Source: Candidatus Competibacteraceae bacterium
Lineage (GTDB): Bacteria; Pseudomonadota; Gammaproteobacteria; Competibacterales; JAHEDQ01
Assembly: GCA_024641125.1 (NCBI GenBank)
Contig: JAHEDQ010000014.1
Coordinates: 1-38,212 of the forward strand
DNA: 38,212 bases
Direction: 5' to 3'
Translations under genes and position numbers: made by a program
Notes under the pieces: model-generated
What the model was told of the DNA's origin: nothing
Database searches by the model: none
Seen by the model: the letters and a program-made list of their open reading frames with translations, nothing else
Shown here: positions 19,025 through 29,400 of the stretch, piece after piece
Position numbering within the stretch: position 1 is the first letter of the stretch
Layout: every line of letters starts with the position of its first letter

Positions 19025-20599
19025 ATGACTCGTTCAATACCCTCGCTGATTCAAGCGGCCGCGGATCGCCAGGGCGACAGGTTGGCCATTTCCCGGCTGG
19101 ACGCGGCGCTCACCTATACAGAGCTGGCTGCGGCGTCGACGCGCGTCGCCCAGTCGCTGATGGCGCTCGGGGTGGGACGGGGCGATCGTGTCGGTCTGTA
19201 TCAACCTCAGACCCTGGACACCCTGGTGGCGCTGCATGGCATCCTGCTGGCTGGGGCAGCCTACGTGCCAATCGATCCACAACAGCCACCGGCCCGGGTG
19301 GCCGCGATTGTGAAACGATGCGATGTCCGGGTGATGTTCTCGAACGGAATTGCGCCGCCGCTCATGGGTAAAGTACTGAAGCATGCCGGGCCGCTCGAGA
19401 CTCTGATCGGCTCCACACCGGAGGGCGAAGGTTTCGAAGTGGTATCCTGGAGCTCAGTATTGGCCGGCCTTTCCGATCGCCGCCTTGCCAGAGTGCATGG
19501 GGCGGAGCTTGCCTACGTGATCTTCACCTCCGGTTCGACTGGTTTGCCCAAGGGCATTGTCCACACCCACGACAGCGCCTTGAACTATGCCCAAGCCGCT
19601 GCGGAATTGTACGATCTGCGGCCCGAGGACCGCGTCGCCGGCATTGCACCGCTGCATTTCGACCAGTCCACCTTCCATCTGTTCTCCGTGCCCGTGGCCG
19701 GCGCTGCCGCGTGTCTGGTACCGGAGGCGCATGTGCGGTTGCCGGCTTCGCTGGCAAGCTGCCTGGAATCCGACCGCGTGAGTGTGATCTACACCGTGCC
19801 CTATCTGTTGATCCAACTGCTGCTCCGCGGGGGATTGGATCAGGTGAATCTGGAACGCGTCCGCTGGGTCCTGTTTGGCGGCGAACCGTTTCCCGTTGCC
19901 CTGCTCAATGAACTTATGGAACGACTGCCGCATGCGCGCTTCAGCAATGTATACGGGCCTGCCGAAGTCAATCAATGCACATACTTCCATCTGCCACGGA
20001 GCTGTCGGTGGGACGAGGCAACGGTGCCGGTGGGCCAGGGATGGCCGGAAGCTGAATTGCGGATCGTAAACGAGAAGGGGGACCCGGTTATGGCCGGTGA
20101 GCCCGGTGAACTCTGGGTCAGCAGCGACACCATGATGCAGCGCTACTGGGGCGGGGCCGAAGATGCCCCCTCGGTGTTTGCAGTCTCTCAGGATTCAGCC
20201 GGAAAAACGGTTCGGTTCTATCGAACCGGTGATCTGTTTGCCGAAGACACCACTGGCCGGCTTTGGTTTCTCGGGCGCATGGACCGGCAGGTAAAGGTTC
20301 GCGGACAACGGCTCGATCTGGACGAGGTCGAGGTGATTCTGCAACAGCATCCCCAGGTGACCGAGGCCGCGGCCTTTCTGCCCGAGGTTCAGGACAGTGT
20401 GGGTTCGGTGGCGGCTGCTGTCATTCCAGTGCCCGGTTCGACTTTGGATTGCCGTGTGTTGCGGCGCTATCTGGCGCAGCACCTGTCGCCCGCCGCAGTT
20501 CCACAGTCTATCGATATACGCGATGTTTTCCCACGCACGGGCAGTGGCAAAATCGATCGGCGTGCCCTGGCCGGAGCCGCCACGAATGCAACGGAATGA
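19025..20599 (+). CDS. Free-standing amino-acid adenylation protein (aminoacyl-carrier-protein ligase)
   Basis: About 524 residues, a complete single A domain with no carrier or condensation domain. The core motifs are visible: YVIFTSGSTGLPKG (A3), the A4 region HFDQSTF, NVYGPAEVNQC (A5), FYRTGDL (A7), a DRQVKVRGQRLDLDEVE hinge (A8) and GSGKIDRRAL with the catalytic Lys (A10). Asp 235 (GrsA numbering) is kept, as expected for an alpha-amino acid. My hand-read pocket is roughly D-Q-F-Y-L-G-V-Q-C-K. It shares Tyr, Leu and Cys positions with prolyl-carrier ligases of the PltF type but is not a clear match. The adjacent free carrier protein is the obvious acceptor. The start is uncertain: ATG 19025, ATG 19001 and TTG 18989 are all in frame. 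Confidence 0.93.
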   Translation: MTRSIPSLIQAAADRQGDRLAISRLDAALTYTELAAASTRVAQSLMALGVGRGDRVGLYQPQTLDTLVALHGILLAGAAYVPIDPQQPPARVAAIVKRCDVRVMFSNGIAPPLMGKVLKHAGPLETLIGSTPEGEGFEVVSWSSVLAGLSDRRLARVHGAELAYVIFTSGSTGLPKGIVHTHDSALNYAQAAAELYDLRPEDRVAGIAPLHFDQSTFHLFSVPVAGAAACLVPEAHVRLPASLASCLESDRVSVIYTVPYLLIQLLLRGGLDQVNLERVRWVLFGGEPFPVALLNELMERLPHARFSNVYGPAEVNQCTYFHLPRSCRWDEATVPVGQGWPEAELRIVNEKGDPVMAGEPGELWVSSDTMMQRYWGGAEDAPSVFAVSQDSAGKTVRFYRTGDLFAEDTTGRLWFLGRMDRQVKVRGQRLDLDEVEVILQQHPQVTEAAAFLPEVQDSVGSVAAAVIPVPGSTLDCRVLRRYLAQHLSPAAVPQSIDIRDVFPRTGSGKIDRRALAGAATNATE

Positions 20600-20849
20600 G
20601 GACACGGGATTGGACCGGATCGATGATTTGCGCGAGTTTGTGGTTGAGGAATTGTTACTGGGAACACTGGATGTGGCCCCGGACGACGATCTGCTGACCA
20701 GCGGGTTGGTGGATTCGTTGGGCATCATCCGTCTCATCGGTTACATCGAGGAAGCGTTTCAGGTTTCGATCCCGCCGGAGGACGTGGTACTCGAGAACTT
20801 TCTCAATCTGAACGTGATAGACCAGTACTTGAGCCGGCGCGGGGGCTGA
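20586..20849 (+). CDS. Free-standing peptidyl/acyl carrier protein
   Basis: A carrier protein of up to 87 residues. It shows the four-helix carrier pattern with LTSGLVDSLGIIRLIGYIEE, in which the Ser of D-S-L (residue 44) would carry the phosphopantetheine arm. A helix (FVVEELLLGTLDV) comes before it and NLNVIDQYLSRRG after it. From ATG 20586 it overlaps the A-protein gene by 14 bases. A TTG at 20610 with GAGG eight bases upstream is an alternative that would remove eight residues. Its stop is directly followed by the ATG of the first NRPS, so A protein, carrier and NRPS are coupled. It should hold the starter aminoacyl group and pass it to the first C domain. Confidence 0.92.
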   Translation: MQRNEDTGLDRIDDLREFVVEELLLGTLDVAPDDDLLTSGLVDSLGIIRLIGYIEEAFQVSIPPEDVVLENFLNLNVIDQYLSRRGG

Positions 20850-23800
20850 ATGGTCGATCGATCACGCATCGAAGATTCCCGGCACGATCGGCCAGGGCTT
20901 ACATCAAACGCCGCGGCCGGTGATCTCACCCGTGTCCAGCGTCTGTTGTGGGCGGGGCAGGCGCTGGCTGGCGATTTGCCCCTGTACAACATGATCCACA
21001 CCTATCGGTTCGACGGATCCCTCGATCCAGCGCGGTTCGATCGGGCGTTTCATACCGTGTTGAACGGCTCGGACGCTCTGAGGACGGTATTCGAGGCGGA
21101 CGCTCAGGGCCTGGCCAGGCAACGGATTCGCGGCAATGTTCCCCCCTCGCTCGATCATGTCGATCTTTCCCACCATCCAGATCCGGAATCCACGTTCCAG
21201 GCCTGGCTGGCGGAGCGATGTGGTCGCAGTCTGGAACTCGATCATGGGGTGTTCGACTCGGCCTTGGTGCGTCTCGCGACGGATTGCCTGATCTGGTATC
21301 TCAACATCCACCATCTTGTGGCCGATGGATGGGCATTCGGGGTAATTCAGGGTCGTGTTGCGGCCTGCTATGACGCGCTCGGCCAGAATGCAAGTGAGCC
21401 GGCAGAGGCCTGGCCTCAATTTCAGGCCTACCGCGAGTTTGAACACACCCAGCAGTCGCGCGAGCGGGCGCGGAAGTGCGCGGCCTACTGGGCCGAGCGT
21501 CGCCGTCAGCCCTGCGATCCTGTCCTGTTCTACGGTCTGTCACCCGACCCCACCGACTACCGTACCCGCCGTGTGAGCGTCGAGCTGGGTGATCGGGATT
21601 CGACACGAATCCGAGAGACGGCGGCCCAACCGGGCATTCGCGGTCTCACCGAGGATCTTTCCCTGCTGGGCGTGTTCAGCGCGATGCTGCAGGTGTTGGT
21701 GTATCGAGTTACCGGAGCGCACCGCTTCAATCTGGGCATGCCGTTCCATAATCGAATGCTGCCGCCGCATCGGGCAACCGTGGGTCTGCTGATGGAAATC
21801 GGCATGTTGCGGGCCGAATTGTCTCCGGATTTGAGCTTCGTCCAGGTCATAGCCGCCGCTCAACGCGATCTGACCAGCGCACTGCGGCATGTCATGCCGG
21901 GCTGCAGCGAGGCCCAGACCAACGCGCATTTCTCAGTATTGCTGAACCTTGTACGCATTCAGACCCGGGTGCAAGCGGGCATACGACCGACCCTGTCATG
22001 GCATCATTCCGGTTTTGGCGACGCCGGCCACGCAGTGCGGCTGCAGGTGGAGGATTTCAACCAGACCGGCGTGTTCGTTATGCACTTCGATCTGGCAGAA
22101 TCGGTCTTCGCAGAACCGGCCAGGGTTTGGCTGACCGAGCAGTTTCAGGCCGTGCTGGACGCCTTTCTCAATGATCCCCAGGGCAGCATTGGCGGTTTTG
22201 CCCTGCTGTCCCGCGCGCAGCAACGTCGTCTGGTGGAGACCTTCAACGCCACCGCCCGGAACGGTGAAACCCTTCGAACTGTGCCGGATCAGATCCATCT
22301 CCAGTGCCAGCGCCAACCCAGTTGGCCGGCGGTGGAGAAATCCAGCTATTCCGCTGCGGCGCTCAGTTACGGCGGCCTGGCGGAGCGGGTGGGGCAGATG
22401 GTTGCGCATCTCGACGCGGCCGGTGTGGCGCGGGGGGACCGTGTTGCGATCCTGCTGAACCGCAGCCCGGACGCGGTCAGCGCGTGTCTTGCGGTCTGGT
22501 GGGCCGGCGCGGCCTATGTCCCGCTGGATCCGGCGCACCCAGACCTGCGTCTGGCTGCGATCATGGCAGATGCCGAGCCGGCGGCGTTGATCACCGAGAC
22601 CGCGCTGGCTGCGCGCGTCTCGGCACAGGGCTGCTCTGTTGTTCTGGCGGATGCGCCCGAACACAAGGTGGGCATTGCTTTGGCTGAACCGACATGCGAG
22701 CCGGGCGATCTGGCCTACGTCATGTATACGTCCGGCTCCACCGGCCAACCCAAGGGCGTGATGATCAGCCACGGTAATCTTGCGGACTACGTCACCTGGG
22801 CGGCGGCCGAATACTGTGACGGTGAAAGGTTGACCTTTCCTTTGTACTCGTCCATGGCCTTTGATCTCACGGTGACCTCCCTATACGTGCCGTTGGTGAC
22901 CGGCGGTTGTGTTCGGGTCTACCCGTCACGGCCGGATGCGCCTGGGCTGGAGGTGTTGGACGTTTTTCGAGACGATGCCGTTGACGTGCTGAAGCTGACC
23001 CCGGCCCACCTGACCCTGGCCTTAGAAACGGACCATACACCGACCCGATTGCGGCGCATGATAGTGGGTGGCGAGGACTTCAAACGGACTCTGGCCCTGC
23101 GCGCCTGGGAACGGTTTGCCGGGCGCGTGGAGCTGGCGAATGAGTACGGTCCCACCGAGGCCACCGTGGGTTGCATGATCCACCGCTTCGATCCCGCCCG
23201 CGATGTCGGCGAATCCGTTCCCATCGGCAGGCCGGCCGCCGACACGGCAGTCTATGTGCTGGACCAGGCCGGGCAGCCGACGCCGCCTGGCGTGGTGGGG
23301 GAGCTGTGTGTTTCCGGGCCGGGCGTGGCCCAGGGCTATTTTGAGTTGCCTGAAAAAACCGCCGAGGTGTTCGGCGCAGATCCATTGCGCTCCGGTGCGC
23401 GTCTGTACCGTACCGGCGATCTGGCTGCCTGGTCCGCCAGCGACACACTTCGATTTCTGGGCCGGGGTGATGATCAGGTCAAAGTGCGCGGCGCGCGGAT
23501 CGAACTGGGCGAAGTTGAGGCGCAGGTGGCCAGCCATCCCGCGGTGGTCCAGGCCGCGATGCGACTGGTCGGCGGTGAACCGGAAAGGCACTCTGATTCG
23601 GCCGGTGTTCGGCACTGCGTGAGCTGCGGCATGGATGGTCGCTATCCGGGACTCAGTTTCGACGCCGACGGCGTCTGCAGCATATGCCGGGACTACTCGA
23701 CCTATCGGGACAAGGTGGCCCCGTATTTCCGGTCCATGCCGGAGTTCGAGTCCATCCTCAAGCAGGGGCCGACCTCGCCCGACGGGTATGACTGTATGGT

Positions 23801-26468
23801 GTTGCTCAGCGGAGGCAAGGACAGCACCTACGCCCTTTGCCGGGTGGTCGATCTGGGTTTCAAGGTTCTGGCCTACACTCTGGACAATGGCTACCTCTCG
23901 GAACAGGCCAAGACCAATATCCGTCGAGTCACGGAGCACTTGGGGGTGGATCTCGAGTTCGGCGGCACGCCTCACATGAACGAGATTTTTGCCGACAGCC
24001 TGCGCCGCTTCAGCAATGTCTGTAACGGCTGTTTCAAAACGCTCTATACCCTCAGCACCAATCTGGCAAATCAACGCCGCATTCCATTCATCGTCACCGG
24101 GCTGGCCCGTGGCCAGATGTTCGAGACCCGGTTGTCCGACATGTATGACGCGGCGGTGTTCGATGTCGCCGTCATCGATCAACGCATTCTGGACGCGCGC
24201 AAGGCCTACCATCGCATGCCGGATCTGGTCGCGCAGAGGCTGGATACCCGGGTGTTCGAGGACGACGCGGTGTTCGAGCGTGTTCGGTACGTGGACTTTT
24301 ACCGCTACAGTGACGCCACCCTGGACGAGATGTATGACTACCTGGCCCGGCGCGTTCCCTGGGTGCGGCCGTCGGACACGGGCCGCTCCACGAACTGTCT
24401 GATCAACGATGTCGGCATTTACGTACACAAGCAGGAACGCGGTTTTCACAACTATGCCTTGCCCTACAGTTGGGACGTTCGTCTCGGGCACAAACGCAGG
24501 CGAGCCGCTCTGGCTGAATTGGACGATGACCTGGACGAAGACCGGGTGCAGACCATTCTCAGGGAGATTGATTATCAGCCCCGGCCAGTGGAGGGGCGCC
24601 ATCGGGCGGCTCGGCTGGTGGCCTACTACACCGCTACCCAGGATCCGGGCAGCGCAGAACTGAGGCAACATTGTCAGGCGCGTTTGCCGGACTTCGCGGT
24701 TCCGGCCCGGTTTGTCCGGCTTGAGACGCTGCCACTGACACAGAACGGGAAAGTGGACCGGGGGGCCTTGCCCTGGCCGCCACCCGAACAGCCCCAAAGC
24801 GCGCTCTCCGAAAGTCCATCGGACGGTCCGGAGGGGCGTCTTCTGGCCGTTTGGCGGCGGGTTTTCGGGGATGAGGCCATCGGTCCGGGCGAGAATTTTT
24901 TTGATCTGGGCGGGGATTCCATCATCAGTATCCAGTTGGTGGCGGGCTCGGCCCAGGTGGGTCTGCGAGTCACCCCGGCGCAGATTTTTGAGCACCAGAC
25001 GGTTGCCGAGCTGGCACGGGCCGCGGTTCGTACCGGGAGCCCCGGTAAAGGTGAGACGGCGGTTACCGGTACCATCCCGTTGACCCCGATCCAGCAGCGT
25101 TTCTTCGATGCCGATCCGACCCATCCCGCGCACTGGAATCAGGTGATGCGGCTGAGAATTCCGGCCGAAACGGATACCGGGTGCCTCGAGCGCGCGCTGA
25201 ACGCCCTGGTGGAACACCATGACATGCTGCGGGCCTGTTTCCAATGGACCGGCGCGGGTTGGACCCAGCGGCTGCCGGCGCCGACGGGACGAGAACTGTC
25301 GTTGAGGCAGGCGACTGCTGGGGATGAGGTTCGGGCCAGGGCGGCCGTCGATGTGCTCAACCGCAGTCTGAGACTGGATGGGGGATGCCTGTTGGGGGCG
25401 TTGCGTATCGACACCGGTGGGCACGAGGATGTGCTGGTACTGACGGCCCATCATCTGGCCGTGGATGGGCTGTCCTGGTGGACCTTGCTGCAGGATCTTG
25501 GTGCAGCTTACGAAGCGACGGCGGCGGGGCGCCCGGTGGCCCTGCCGCCGAGAACCGCCTCGTATCAAGCCTGGGCCCGGGAGTCTGTTACATGGGCACA
25601 GGGCGATGCGGCCAGCCGGGCGCTGGAATCCTGGATCGAATCACTGTCCGGTGCACCGAGTACTGTCCCGATGGAGGGATCCGCACCGGAAAGCAACCGA
25701 GTGGGCGACGCTGGCTGTGTCGTCTCTACCCTCGATTCTGAATTCACCCGGGCGCTATTGGAACGGGTACATGTCGCCTACAACACCCGCATCAACGACA
25801 TACTGCTGGCCGCCTTTGGTGCGGTGATGGCCGATTGGCAGGGGCGGGATCGGGTTTTGATCGCACTGGAAGGCCACGGCCGTGACGGTACGGAGCTGGA
25901 TCTTTCCCGCACCGTGGGCTGGTTCACAAGCCTAATGCCGGTGCTGCTTCCGATGTCGGCTCGGGCCACACCGGCCGCCCTGTTGCGTGAGGTGAAAGAG
26001 GCGTTGCGGCAGCATCCGGATCAGGGAATCGGTTTCGGGCGCCTGCGTTATCTGAGTCAGACCTCGCAGCGTCGCGCAGTTCTGCAGGCGCTGCCCGAGC
26101 CCCAGGTTCTGTTCAATTACCTGGGGCAACTGGATCGTAACGTTCTTGCCGCGGGGCGTTTCCGGCCGGAGGGTGGCGGCCTGTCACTGTCCTGCGCACC
26201 GGACAATCCCCGGCTTTTCCTGCTTGAGGTCAACGCCATGGTCGTGGATGACGCACTGCGGGTTGAGTGGAGTCATCATAAGGCGGCCCATCCGCGTCAA
26301 TGGGTGGAGTGCCTGGCCGCTGATTTTATTCATCGCCTGGAGACGCTTATCGGCCATTGCCTGGATCCCGGTGCAGGCGCGGTGACGCCGTCCGATTTCC
26401 CCGAGGCTGCCCTGGATCAGAACGAGCTGGATCGGCTGTTGGACGACTTCGGTGAGGATCCGGTCTGA
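20850..26468 (+). CDS. Nonribosomal peptide synthetase C-A(PP-loop insertion)-PCP-E
   Basis: An 1872-residue, one-module synthetase. C domain: about residues 25-450, with active site HHLVADG at 154-160. A domain: begins about 485, with A3 YTSGSTGQPKG at 626-636, A5 NEYGPTEATVGC from 764 and A7 YRTGDL from 853. After A8 (VKVRGARIELGEVEAQ) the A domain is interrupted at about residue 910. It resumes near 1250 with ARLVAYY, LPDFAVPARF (A9) and NGKVDRGAL (A10). The insert holds three CxxC pairs (923/926, 943/946, 1058/1061) and a PP-loop SGGKDS at 987-992. PCP Ser is 1357 (LGGDSIIS). The last domain is an epimerase, with HHLAVDG (1534-1540), EGHGRD (1674 on), TVGWFTSLMP and FNYLGQ. The hand-read A pocket D-L-T-K-I-G-E-V-G-K is one conservative change from the asparagine code. 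It should add D-Asn or a modified form of it. Confidence 0.95.
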   Translation: MVDRSRIEDSRHDRPGLTSNAAAGDLTRVQRLLWAGQALAGDLPLYNMIHTYRFDGSLDPARFDRAFHTVLNGSDALRTVFEADAQGLARQRIRGNVPPSLDHVDLSHHPDPESTFQAWLAERCGRSLELDHGVFDSALVRLATDCLIWYLNIHHLVADGWAFGVIQGRVAACYDALGQNASEPAEAWPQFQAYREFEHTQQSRERARKCAAYWAERRRQPCDPVLFYGLSPDPTDYRTRRVSVELGDRDSTRIRETAAQPGIRGLTEDLSLLGVFSAMLQVLVYRVTGAHRFNLGMPFHNRMLPPHRATVGLLMEIGMLRAELSPDLSFVQVIAAAQRDLTSALRHVMPGCSEAQTNAHFSVLLNLVRIQTRVQAGIRPTLSWHHSGFGDAGHAVRLQVEDFNQTGVFVMHFDLAESVFAEPARVWLTEQFQAVLDAFLNDPQGSIGGFALLSRAQQRRLVETFNATARNGETLRTVPDQIHLQCQRQPSWPAVEKSSYSAAALSYGGLAERVGQMVAHLDAAGVARGDRVAILLNRSPDAVSACLAVWWAGAAYVPLDPAHPDLRLAAIMADAEPAALITETALAARVSAQGCSVVLADAPEHKVGIALAEPTCEPGDLAYVMYTSGSTGQPKGVMISHGNLADYVTWAAAEYCDGERLTFPLYSSMAFDLTVTSLYVPLVTGGCVRVYPSRPDAPGLEVLDVFRDDAVDVLKLTPAHLTLALETDHTPTRLRRMIVGGEDFKRTLALRAWERFAGRVELANEYGPTEATVGCMIHRFDPARDVGESVPIGRPAADTAVYVLDQAGQPTPPGVVGELCVSGPGVAQGYFELPEKTAEVFGADPLRSGARLYRTGDLAAWSASDTLRFLGRGDDQVKVRGARIELGEVEAQVASHPAVVQAAMRLVGGEPERHSDSAGVRHCVSCGMDGRYPGLSFDADGVCSICRDYSTYRDKVAPYFRSMPEFESILKQGPTSPDGYDCMVLLSGGKDSTYALCRVVDLGFKVLAYTLDNGYLSEQAKTNIRRVTEHLGVDLEFGGTPHMNEIFADSLRRFSNVCNGCFKTLYTLSTNLANQRRIPFIVTGLARGQMFETRLSDMYDAAVFDVAVIDQRILDARKAYHRMPDLVAQRLDTRVFEDDAVFERVRYVDFYRYSDATLDEMYDYLARRVPWVRPSDTGRSTNCLINDVGIYVHKQERGFHNYALPYSWDVRLGHKRRRAALAELDDDLDEDRVQTILREIDYQPRPVEGRHRAARLVAYYTATQDPGSAELRQHCQARLPDFAVPARFVRLETLPLTQNGKVDRGALPWPPPEQPQSALSESPSDGPEGRLLAVWRRVFGDEAIGPGENFFDLGGDSIISIQLVAGSAQVGLRVTPAQIFEHQTVAELARAAVRTGSPGKGETAVTGTIPLTPIQQRFFDADPTHPAHWNQVMRLRIPAETDTGCLERALNALVEHHDMLRACFQWTGAGWTQRLPAPTGRELSLRQATAGDEVRARAAVDVLNRSLRLDGGCLLGALRIDTGGHEDVLVLTAHHLAVDGLSWWTLLQDLGAAYEATAAGRPVALPPRTASYQAWARESVTWAQGDAASRALESWIESLSGAPSTVPMEGSAPESNRVGDAGCVVSTLDSEFTRALLERVHVAYNTRINDILLAAFGAVMADWQGRDRVLIALEGHGRDGTELDLSRTVGWFTSLMPVLLPMSARATPAALLREVKEALRQHPDQGIGFGRLRYLSQTSQRRAVLQALPEPQVLFNYLGQLDRNVLAAGRFRPEGGGLSLSCAPDNPRLFLLEVNAMVVDDALRVEWSHHKAAHPRQWVECLAADFIHRLETLIGHCLDPGAGAVTPSDFPEAALDQNELDRLLDDFGEDPV
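23577..24599 (+). other. Embedded PP-loop ATP-pyrophosphatase domain inside the NRPS A domain (A8-A9)
   Basis: About 340 residues (roughly 910-1249 of the NRPS). The order is CVSCGMDGRYPG, then F-D-A-D-GVCSICRDY, then YDCMVLLSGGKDSTYAL, then CNGCFKT and TGLARGQ. A CxxC-CxxC finger before an SGGKDS loop, with a third CxxC after it, is the layout of the WbpG/N-acetyl-sugar amidotransferase family and, more broadly, of thiolation-type PP-loop enzymes. These adenylate a carbonyl oxygen, releasing pyrophosphate, so that nitrogen or sulfur can replace it. There is no frameshift and no internal stop; flanking A motifs are intact, so this looks like a working fusion rather than debris. Confidence 0.88.
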
Positions 26469-29400
26469 TGCCGGGATCGTCCGCGCGCAGAAACATCGAA
26501 GATATCTATCCCCTGACGCCTGCACAGCAGGGGATGTTATTCCATGCCGTGCAGGCGCCGGATTCCGGGGTGTATATCGAACAACTCACGGCGCACCTGC
26601 CCGCAGACCTGAATCCGGGACGGCTAAGGGAGGCCTGGGATCGGATCATCAGCCGTCATCCGGTACTGCGCACCTTGTTTGTCGTCGATCGGGGTAAGCA
26701 ACCGCTTCAAATCGTGCGCCGGCGGGTTACGGCACCCTGGCGCGATGAAGACTGGCGTGCGTTCACCGAGGTAGGGGCGACCGAGCGCCTGACAACCCTG
26801 TTATATGAGGACCGGCGCGCCGGATTCGCTTTGGACCGGGCGCCGCTCATGCGGTTTTGCCTTCTTGCCTGGCCGGGAGCCGGCTGGCGCTTCGTGTGGA
26901 CCTTCCACCACCTTTTGTTGGATGGCTGGTCCACCGCCCAGATCCTGGAGGAGGTCCGGGCGGCCTATCACGGGGTGGAACTGGGGTCGGGCCCCCCAGC
27001 CCCGTTTCGGGCGTTTGTTTCCTGGTTGGGTCAGCAGGATGGCGCCGCCGCCGAGCGCCACTGGCGGGGTGTGTTCCAGGGGTTCGACGGGGCCAGTACG
27101 CTGCTGCCCCTGTGGTGTGACGAAGCGGACCCTCAAGCATCGGGCCTTTATAGGCATGATCATCTGGATCTGGCACCGGAGCGGGTCGCCGCACTCCAGG
27201 CATTCGCCCGGTCTGCCCGGGTCACACCCAATACCGTGTTCCAGGGCGCCTGGGCTTGTCTCCTGGCGCGATTCAGCGGTGATGACGATCTGGTGTTCGG
27301 TGTCACCGTGTCGGGTAGGCCGGCGGATCTGCCGGGTGCCGAATCCATGGTGGGCATGTTCATCAACACGTTGCCAGTCAGGGTGCGGGTGCCGGAGGAC
27401 ACGCTCGTTGTCGATTGGTTGCAAGCGCTACAGTCAGCGCAAAGCGAGTCCAGGCGCTATGAGTTCAGTGCGCTGTCCGACGTGCAGCGCTGGTCTGGGG
27501 TGGCCTCGGATACCGGATTGTTCGATACCCTGTTGGTGTTCGAGAGCTACCCGGTCAAGCAAACCGGCGATGGTTCGCCATTGCGATTCGATGACCTCGA
27601 GTTTCACGAACAAAGCAATTTCGCCCTCAGCCTGCTGGTGGTGCCCGGCGAGCCCTGGAGTCTGCTGCTGATTTCTGATCCGGCCCGGGTGTCCCGGCGG
27701 ATCGCCGAGACCTGGCTGGAAAGTCTGGATCAGGTGTTGACCTCTATGGTCGACCAGCCAGCCCGCGCCGTGGGTGACATCGACGCCTGCAGTCCCGCGC
27801 AATTGGACAGACTGGCCGACTGGAGTCGGGGTCCGGAGATGAAACCGACCGGCACAAACACGGTGCTGGAAGCGATCGAGGGTTGCTGCCGCAGGTACCC
27901 CGACAGGGTCGCTCTTGTGGCGGGCAACGAGTCCGTGCACTACGCCGAGCTCCGCACACAGGTGGCTGGATTGGCCGCCGAACTCCGCCGGTCCGGTGTT
28001 GCCCCAGGCCAGGTGGTACCGGTGTTTGGCCGACGGGATCTAAAAACCATCACCGCCCTGCTTGCGATTCAGGCGGCGGGCGCAGCCTATCTTCCGCTGG
28101 ATGCCAGTTACCCGGACACCCGCATCGTGGAGATTCTGAATGCGGTACCGGTGGATCGTCTGGGAACGGGTCGCATCGGCCTGGCGATCCAGGCGCCGTC
28201 CCACTCGTTACGCGAACTGGGCCTGAACTGGCTGGCGCCCGACTGCGAGCCGATCGAAGTCGCTGACGACGAGGACGGTGCGGTGTCGGCTGATGATCTG
28301 GCCTATCTCATTTTTACATCCGGTTCCACCGGCGGCCCCAAGGGGGTTCCGGTGAGTCACGGGAACCTGGCCTGGTCAACCCAGGCGCGAATGATTTATT
28401 ACGGCGGTTCGCCGCAGCGGTTTTTGTTGCTGTCGCCATTGGCGTTCGACAGCTCCGTGGCCGGGCTGTTTTGGACACTGACCGGCGGCGGCACCCTGGT
28501 GCTGCCTACGCCTGAACAGATGGCCAACCCGGCCGCCTTGGCGGACCTTCTGCTGCGCGAACGTATTACCCATCTGCTGTGTTTACCGTCGCTGTGGGCG
28601 GTGTTGCTGGATGCGCTTCCCAAGGGCAGCGCATCCAGCTTGGTTCAGGTGATCGTTGCCGGGGAATCGTGTCCGCCCGAATTGGTGCGCGCACACATAC
28701 GGGCACTGCCCGGAGTCCGGATGGAAAACGAGTATGGTCCCACCGAAGCCACGGTGTGGTGCACGGCACAGCGCTTGGATAAGGGGACTTGGGCTCACGC
28801 CGTGCCCATCGGACGACCGCTACCCGGTGTCTGCGTGCAGGTCAGGGATTCCGCCGGTCGGCAGGTCCCGCCCGGTGGTCTGGGAGAGCTCCGGGTGGGC
28901 GGCCGCGGCCTTGTCGAGGGTTATCTGAATGACCCTGAACTGAACGCCCGCGTGTTTGACAACCAGGACGGTGCCATTGGCCGGAACTATCGCACTGGGG
29001 ATCTTGCCCGGTACCTGGGCGACGGCAGCCTGGTATTCATGGGTCGCGCCGACGACCAGATAAAGGTGCGTGGGCATCGGGTGGAACCCGGTCAGGTGGA
29101 AGCGATCGTAACGGCTTATCCCGGCGTGCGGGATTGCGCTGTGACGCTGAACCCGAACGGGCAACTGTGGGCGCTGATCGTGGCGAGCGATGGCGCGGAT
29201 TCGGGTGCGGAGGGACTGGACGCCTGGCTCCGAGCCCGCCTCCCTTCGTACCAGATGCCGGATCGAATTGAGTATGTTTCCGAGTTACCCAGACTCCCCT
29301 CTGGGAAACTGGATCGGCGGCAGTTGGGCGGAATGATGGAGAAGGCGATATCCATTGGCCCCGTATGGACGCCCGGAGATACCGCCGAGGCAGCCCTGGC

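Noticed and set aside
23577-24599. PP-loop segment as a separate gene broken into the NRPS by frameshift or insertion
   Set aside because: The frame is continuous, A-domain motifs continue correctly on both sides, and there are no repeats or stops at the joins that would suggest a recent insertion.
23022-25568. 848-codon open frame on the minus strand inside the first NRPS
   Set aside because: It is antisense to well-defined NRPS motifs. Its protein is rich in Arg, Gln, His and Pro without any domain, as expected from the opposite strand of GC-rich coding DNA.
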